A DNA stretch of 14,671 nucleotides from an uncultured Collinsella sp. (GTDB lineage Bacteria > Actinomycetota > Coriobacteriia > Coriobacteriales > Coriobacteriaceae). The stretch covers positions 1-14,671 of the forward strand of contig CABUDJ010000054.1 in NCBI GenBank assembly GCA_902490325.1. The letters run 5' to 3'. The position numbers and the translations under genes are program-made. Shown here in pieces: positions 13,280 to 14,671 of the stretch (within the stretch, counting starts at the first letter, position 1; each line of letters starts with the position of its first letter). A model generated the notes under the pieces. The model made no database searches. It had not been told where the DNA came from and was given only the letters and a program-made list of their open reading frames with translations.

Positions 13280-14497
13280 TCAACGGTCATCGTCCTCCAG
13301 CAAGCGCCACAGCGTTGTACGGCTTATGCCCAGCACCTCCGCCGCACGGGTTCGGTTGCCGTGGAGATGATCTACAACCAGATTCGCGATATCTCGCTCG
13401 GTATCTGCCAGCGGTCGCAGGATATACAGGTCGCTTTCGAGTGTCGGGGCGCCAAAGGTTGCGGTCTTAATCACGTCCTCTTGGGCGAGCACTTCCTCCG
13501 CCACAGCGCGGTCCACCGTGCCCGCCCCCACCAATATATACAGTCGTTCCGAGACCTCGCGGAGCTGCAGATAATTGCGCGGCCAGCGGTAAGCATCGAG
13601 CGTCTTCGTCGCCGCGGCAGACAGCGTGGGCGCTGCTGTCCCAAATGCATCAGCGAGATATTCCAAATAGCACGCGACCTTCGTCGACGCGGCTCCCTGC
13701 TCGGCGATTGCCGGCGCCACGCTCACCGCACAGGCGAAGCGCTCGGTCACAAAAGCAGCCTGATCGCTTTCGCTGCCGCCCGGCATGTCATTCGCCGTCA
13801 GCACCACATGGCAGCGCGTCGCCAACGCGGTGTCGGCCATCGTGGAAACGAGCTCGCGAAGGCGCTGGGGACCAACCGCATTCCAGCCCTCAATGCAAAG
13901 TGTCAGCCCCGTTTGGAACAGCGGCGATTCGGAGCTTTTGAGCACATGGCGCCAACCGCGATCGGTGAGCTCATCGAGCGCAACGGAAACAAAGGGCTGA
14001 CCGGCAAAAGGACCGTCCAGATAGAGGCGCTTGGCGATCTCGACCTGACCCGCTCCCAGCTCGCCCTCGAGCATAAGGGGCACACCGCGCGCGTAACTCT
14101 CTGCAACCGGCGCAGCCACCGAGGCCGCCCCCTCAACGATGCCGTACGCGCTCGATTCGTAGCGAGCCTCAACTTCGTCGGCGTTGAGCCACTCGATACC
14201 CGCATGCGCCGCGGCACCGCGCACCTCGCGGACCACGACGACCCAAAGGCCCCCACCCTCTTTGTCGGTGGGGCGAACGGTCAGGCTCAGGCGCGCACCC
14301 GCACGTCCCATAACCAGACGCGCGCCGTCTCCTATACGGTCGAGGCGCTCAGCGACAAAAGCCGCCACATCCCGCTCGAGCGCCGCGTCATTCATGGTCG
14401 AGATCGCGACGTCCCCACGCGCATCGATTGCCAATGCCGAGGCCCCGGCAGCAGCCAGGGCCTCGGTCAAGATGTTCAGCTTGGCATCGCTATCCAT
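13280..14497 (-). CDS. Degenerate sigma-54-activator-like regulator with Fis-type HTH
   Basis: This 405-residue protein has the outline of a bacterial enhancer-binding protein. It has an N-terminal sensor-like region (1-115), an AAA+-like domain (about 120-345) and a Fis-type helix-turn-helix (377-401, HGNRTRAAEVLGISRTTLWRLL). Alignment landmarks are GELGAG at the Walker A position, VVLTAND at the sensor I position (231-237) and YRWPRNYLQLREVSERLY (303-320), matching the usual WPGNVREL block. Key ATPase residues are missing: Q151 replaces the Walker A lysine, the Walker B position reads LTLCIEG instead of LFLDE, and no GAFTGA loop is present. It is likely a DNA-binding regulator acting without sigma-54 remodelling. 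AGGGG precedes ATG 14497 at seven bases. Its targets are unknown. Confidence 0.82.
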   Translation of the reverse strand: MDSDAKLNILTEALAAAGASALAIDARGDVAISTMNDAALERDVAAFVAERLDRIGDGARLVMGRAGARLSLTVRPTDKEGGGLWVVVVREVRGAAAHAGIEWLNADEVEARYESSAYGIVEGAASVAAPVAESYARGVPLMLEGELGAGQVEIAKRLYLDGPFAGQPFVSVALDELTDRGWRHVLKSSESPLFQTGLTLCIEGWNAVGPQRLRELVSTMADTALATRCHVVLTANDMPGGSESDQAAFVTERFACAVSVAPAIAEQGAASTKVACYLEYLADAFGTAAPTLSAAATKTLDAYRWPRNYLQLREVSERLYILVGAGTVDRAVAEEVLAQEDVIKTATFGAPTLESDLYILRPLADTERDIANLVVDHLHGNRTRAAEVLGISRTTLWRLLEDDDR

Positions 14498-14548
14498 GAT
14501 TTGCCCCTGTCCGCAGCGACGTGCAACCGCCGACGGTCGCACGACCGA

Positions 14549-14588
14549 GTGTTTCAAAATTGAACGATATTGCCCACCAAACACTATA
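14549..14588 (-). promoter_or_regulatory. Dyad and -10-like box upstream of the AAA+-like regulator
   Basis: GTGTTT (14549-14554) and AAACAC (14579-14584) are inverted, and TTCAAAATTGAA (14553-14564) is a smaller dyad within them. TATAGT on the minus strand (14588 to 14583) overlaps the outer arm and is a plausible -10. The layout fits an autoregulated promoter, but no good -35 is seen. Confidence 0.3.
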
Positions 14589-14590
14589 GG

Positions 14591-14648
14591 GCAGGAAGCG
14601 CCGTCCTGCGAGTATAGGTGTTGCCCCGCATCGCCATCCTGGCGGGGC
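14591..14648. repeat. Two small hairpins in the right-edge gap
   Basis: GCAGGA (14591-14596) pairs with TCCTGC (14604-14609), and GCCCCGC (14623-14629) pairs with GCGGGGC (14642-14648), with a competing inner CGCCA/TGGCG. Neither is followed by a U-tract. The stretch from 14589 to the right edge shows no gene. Confidence 0.4.
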
Positions 14649-14671
14649 GATAAGAGCTCTTCGGGACTTAT

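Noticed and set aside
13361..14563. 400-codon plus-strand frame opposite the AAA+-like regulator
   Set aside because: Shadow frame; the minus strand has a recognisable Fis-type HTH and a proper ribosome site.
1..14671. CRISPR array, transposase, integrase or defence system
   Set aside because: No regularly spaced repeats and no transposase, recombinase, nuclease or toxin-antitoxin domain could be recognised on either strand.

Overview
This window looks like chromosomal DNA of a high-GC, Gram-positive gut actinobacterium of the Coriobacteriia, most likely Collinsella or a close relative. That assignment is inferred from GC-rich codon use, gene content and the style of the intergenic palindromes; no marker such as 16S rRNA is present. 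Genes are densely packed. Most have clear Shine-Dalgarno sites, and several gene ends carry strong rho-independent terminators.

Left part (1-3620). A possible 3' end of an unknown gene runs off the left edge and meets, stop to stop, a large minus-strand gene that fuses a TadA-type tRNA adenosine deaminase to a type II glycerate kinase. A tRNA-Ser(UGA) gene follows. Next comes a TetR-type regulator divergent from a lemA-family membrane protein gene, with a dyad over the lemA -10 box. lemA ends in a near-ideal terminator.

Middle (3620-7044). A 400-bp gene-free stretch holds two inverted-repeat structures: a 202-bp unit bounded by 20-bp inverted ends, and a 97-bp nested palindrome. Branched-chain aminotransferase (ilvE) and a DedA-family membrane protein follow on the minus strand. 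Divergent from dedA is serine O-acetyltransferase (cysE), the first step of cysteine synthesis.

ABC operon (11276 down to 7044, minus strand). A MarR-type regulator and two half-transporters of the heterodimeric multidrug/lipid exporter type overlap or nearly touch, so they are probably cotranscribed and translationally coupled. Motif differences between the two ATPases predict one consensus and one degenerate ATP site. Two 14-bp direct repeats lie upstream of marR and are good candidates for its operator.

Right part (11395-14671). It holds a small unknown protein gene with an excellent ribosome site and terminator, a compact nitroreductase, a single-pass membrane protein of unknown function, and a regulator with a Fis-type DNA-binding tail. 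The regulator's AAA+ domain resembles sigma-54 activators but lacks the Walker A lysine, the Walker B acidic pair and the GAFTGA loop.

No complete mobile element, CRISPR array or defence island is visible. The most unusual items are the deaminase-kinase fusion, the degenerate AAA+ regulator, the intergenic inverted-repeat units, and two related REP-like palindromes abutting gene 3' ends.
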